Assembly: GCF_015500075.1 (NCBI RefSeq)
Contig: NZ_CP045496.1
Coordinates: 4,784,001-4,848,000 of the forward strand
Direction: 5' to 3'
Source of the DNA: Mesorhizobium sp. INR15
GTDB lineage: Bacteria > Pseudomonadota > Alphaproteobacteria > Rhizobiales > Rhizobiaceae
DNA length: 64,000 nt
Part shown: positions 62,762 through 64,000 of the stretch, in pieces
Layout of the letters: each line of letters begins with the position of its first letter
Position numbering within the stretch: position 1 is the first letter of the stretch
Position numbers and translations under genes: made by a program
Notes under the pieces: model-generated
What the model was told of the DNA's origin: nothing
Databases searched by the model: none
Seen by the model: only the letters and a program-made list of their open reading frames with translations

Positions 62762-62995
62762 GAATTTCCCTCGGTCGAGGGAATCGCAAAAAAGTTTCAG
62801 TTGATGGACCCGCGGGGTTCGTTGGCGGGTTGCACAGAAGCCTCGCAAGAGGTTTTGACCGACTGGCCACGAAGACCGCGAAATGGAGAGCCGGTGTTTT
62901 CGAACGCCGGCAAACGGCGGACTTGCGCGTTTCGCATTGGGGAGGAGAAATCCCTGGGGAAAAGCGCTATATATAGACAAAAGGGATCCGGACCA

Positions 62996-64000
62996 ATGCG
63001 CATCGAGCGTCGCTTCACCAAGCCAGGACAATCTGCTTACGCGGAGATCGAGTTCCGCAAGGCGCTTTCCGAGATCAAGAATCCGGATGGTTCGGTGGTG
63101 TTCCGCTTGGACAATATCGATGTCCCCACGCAGTTCTCCCAGGTAGCCGCGGACATCCTGGCGCAGAAGTATTTCCGCAAGGCCGGCGTTCCCGCTCGCC
63201 TGAAGAAGGTCGAGGAGAACGACGTCCCCTCCTTCCTGTGGCGCTCGATCGCCGACGAGGCCGAGCTCGCCAAGCTGCCGGAAGCCGAGCGCTACGGCTC
63301 CGAGATCGACGCCCGTCAGGTGTTCGACCGTCTTGCCGGCACCTGGACCTATTGGGGCTACAAGGGCGGCTACTTTAAATCGGACGAAGACGCCCTCACT
63401 TTCCGTGACGAGCTTGCCTACATGCTGGCCACCCAGCGCGTCGCACCAAACTCGCCGCAATGGTTCAACACCGGCCTGCACTGGGCCTACGGCATCGACG
63501 GCCCGAGCCAGGGCCACTTCTATGTCGACCCCTTCACCGGCAAGCTGACCAAGTCGAAGTCTTCCTACGAGCATCCGCAGCCGCATGCCTGTTTCATTCA
63601 GGGCGTGCAGGACGATCTTGTCAACGAAGGCGGCATCATGGATCTGTGGGTGCGCGAAGCGCGCCTGTTCAAATACGGCTCCGGCACCGGCTCCAATTTC
63701 TCCATGCTGCGCGGCGAAGGCGAGAAGCTGTCCGGCGGCGGCCGTTCGTCCGGCCTGATGAGCTTCCTCAAGATCGGCGACCGCGCCGCCGGCGCCATCA
63801 AGTCGGGTGGCACCACGCGCCGCGCCGCGAAAATGGTCATTGTCGACGCCGACCACCCCGATATCGAGGAATTCATCGACTGGAAGGTCAATGAAGAGCA
63901 GAAGGTCGCCTCGCTCGTCACCGGCTCCAAGATCGTCAAGAAACATCTTGAGGCGATCATGAAGGCCTGCATCAATTGCGAAGGCCAGGATGACGATTGC
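62996..64000 (+). CDS. nrdJ: Vitamin B12-dependent (class II) ribonucleotide reductase, N-terminal part
   Basis: NrdJ makes deoxyribonucleotides from ribonucleotides using adenosylcobalamin, with or without oxygen. The first 335 residues are visible (the full family length exceeds 1,200); the gene runs off the right edge. Recognisable segments are MRIERRFTKPGQSAYAEIEF, VAPNSPQWFNTGLHWAYGIDGPSQGH, the PHACFIQG cysteine, and YGSGTGSNFSMLRGEGEKLSGGGRSSGLMSF, followed by SGGTTRRAAKMVIVDADHPDIEEFI. The start follows AAGGGATCC. Regulation by NrdR is suggested by sites upstream. Confidence 0.95.
   Translation, partial: MRIERRFTKPGQSAYAEIEFRKALSEIKNPDGSVVFRLDNIDVPTQFSQVAADILAQKYFRKAGVPARLKKVEENDVPSFLWRSIADEAELAKLPEAERYGSEIDARQVFDRLAGTWTYWGYKGGYFKSDEDALTFRDELAYMLATQRVAPNSPQWFNTGLHWAYGIDGPSQGHFYVDPFTGKLTKSKSSYEHPQPHACFIQGVQDDLVNEGGIMDLWVREARLFKYGSGTGSNFSMLRGEGEKLSGGGRSSGLMSFLKIGDRAAGAIKSGGTTRRAAKMVIVDADHPDIEEFIDWKVNEEQKVASLVTGSKIVKKHLEAIMKACINCEGQDDDC

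Larger units (their letters stand above)
62283..62995 (+). promoter_or_regulatory. Long upstream region and leader of nrdJ
   Basis: About 710 bp without a gene. It holds a perfect DnaA box, a sigma70-like pair TTGACG-18-TTTATA (62511-62540), and a second promoter CTGGAA-17-CTATAT (62697-62725) whose -10 lies in an NrdR-box-like site. After it come hairpins TTCCCTC-GGTC-GAGGGAA (62766-62783), ACCCGC...GCGGGT (62808-62830) and GCCGGTGTT-TTCG-AACGCCGGC (62890-62911). A CTATATATAG sits at 62967-62976. I see no B12-riboswitch consensus. Confidence 0.65.

Noticed and set aside
62283..62995. Cobalamin riboswitch before nrdJ
   Set aside because: I looked for the B12-box consensus and the usual multi-stem core but did not recognise them; the visible hairpins do not form that fold.
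62726..63946. Minus-strand open frame of 406 codons
   Set aside because: It is antisense to nrdJ and its promoter region; nrdJ is unmistakable in the other strand.

Overview
The window looks like a chromosomal segment of a Rhizobiales alphaproteobacterium, most probably a Mesorhizobium or close relative. The evidence is a GC-rich coding bias, a vitamin B12-dependent ribonucleotide reductase (nrdJ), an RNase E with a long acidic insertion, an NDUFA12-type complex I subunit, several Rhizobiales families (DUF3126, DUF2155, DUF982, BTLCP, PAS_5) and a two-hairpin palindromic repeat of a kind I associate with Mesorhizobium genomes. The species assignment is inference; no rRNA gene is present.

Layout. 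0-10 kb: a truncated secreted protein, a GFA-family protein, prfB (with an intact +1 frameshift site), mrcA and amiC on the minus strand, then rne on the plus strand behind a leader of about 650 bp. 10-24 kb: glsA and an aminotransferase; the run M48 protease - dsbA-like - aroQ - accB - accC - aat; DUF4440, DUF2155 and NDUFA12-like genes; panB-panC; AIM24; a GNAT gene with gatB. 24-39 kb: a yjhX gene interrupted by a palindromic repeat, CBS and rhomboid genes, a candidate small RNA, PAS_5 and PilZ proteins, a BTLCP protease-like protein, gamma carbonic anhydrase, cysE, cold-shock, gloA, ilvA and M24 peptidase genes. 39-46 kb: two tandem lipoprotein hydrolases, adenine deaminase, an MBL-fold hydrolase, a secreted hydrolase and an outer-membrane barrel.

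46-54 kb is the most accessory-looking part. A LysR gene diverges from an isochorismatase-like hydrolase - GYD - ABC solute-binding protein - ABC permease operon that has no ATPase. It is followed by tRNA-Leu(UAA), a frameshifted LuxR/AHL-type regulator, a 20-bp lux-box-like dyad and a large autotransporter. 54-64 kb returns to housekeeping and stress genes (NUDIX, old yellow enzyme, wrbA, MoCF-domain protein, universal stress protein, gpt, PilZ) and ends inside nrdJ. The nrdJ upstream region combines NrdR-box-like sites over a promoter, a perfect DnaA box and a structured leader.

I see no CRISPR array, insertion sequence, prophage or recognisable defence system. The best leads for something undescribed are the candidate small RNA near 25.8 kb, the repeat inside yjhX, the LuxR/dyad/autotransporter module, the ATPase-less transport operon and the C-rich double hairpin near 28.45 kb.
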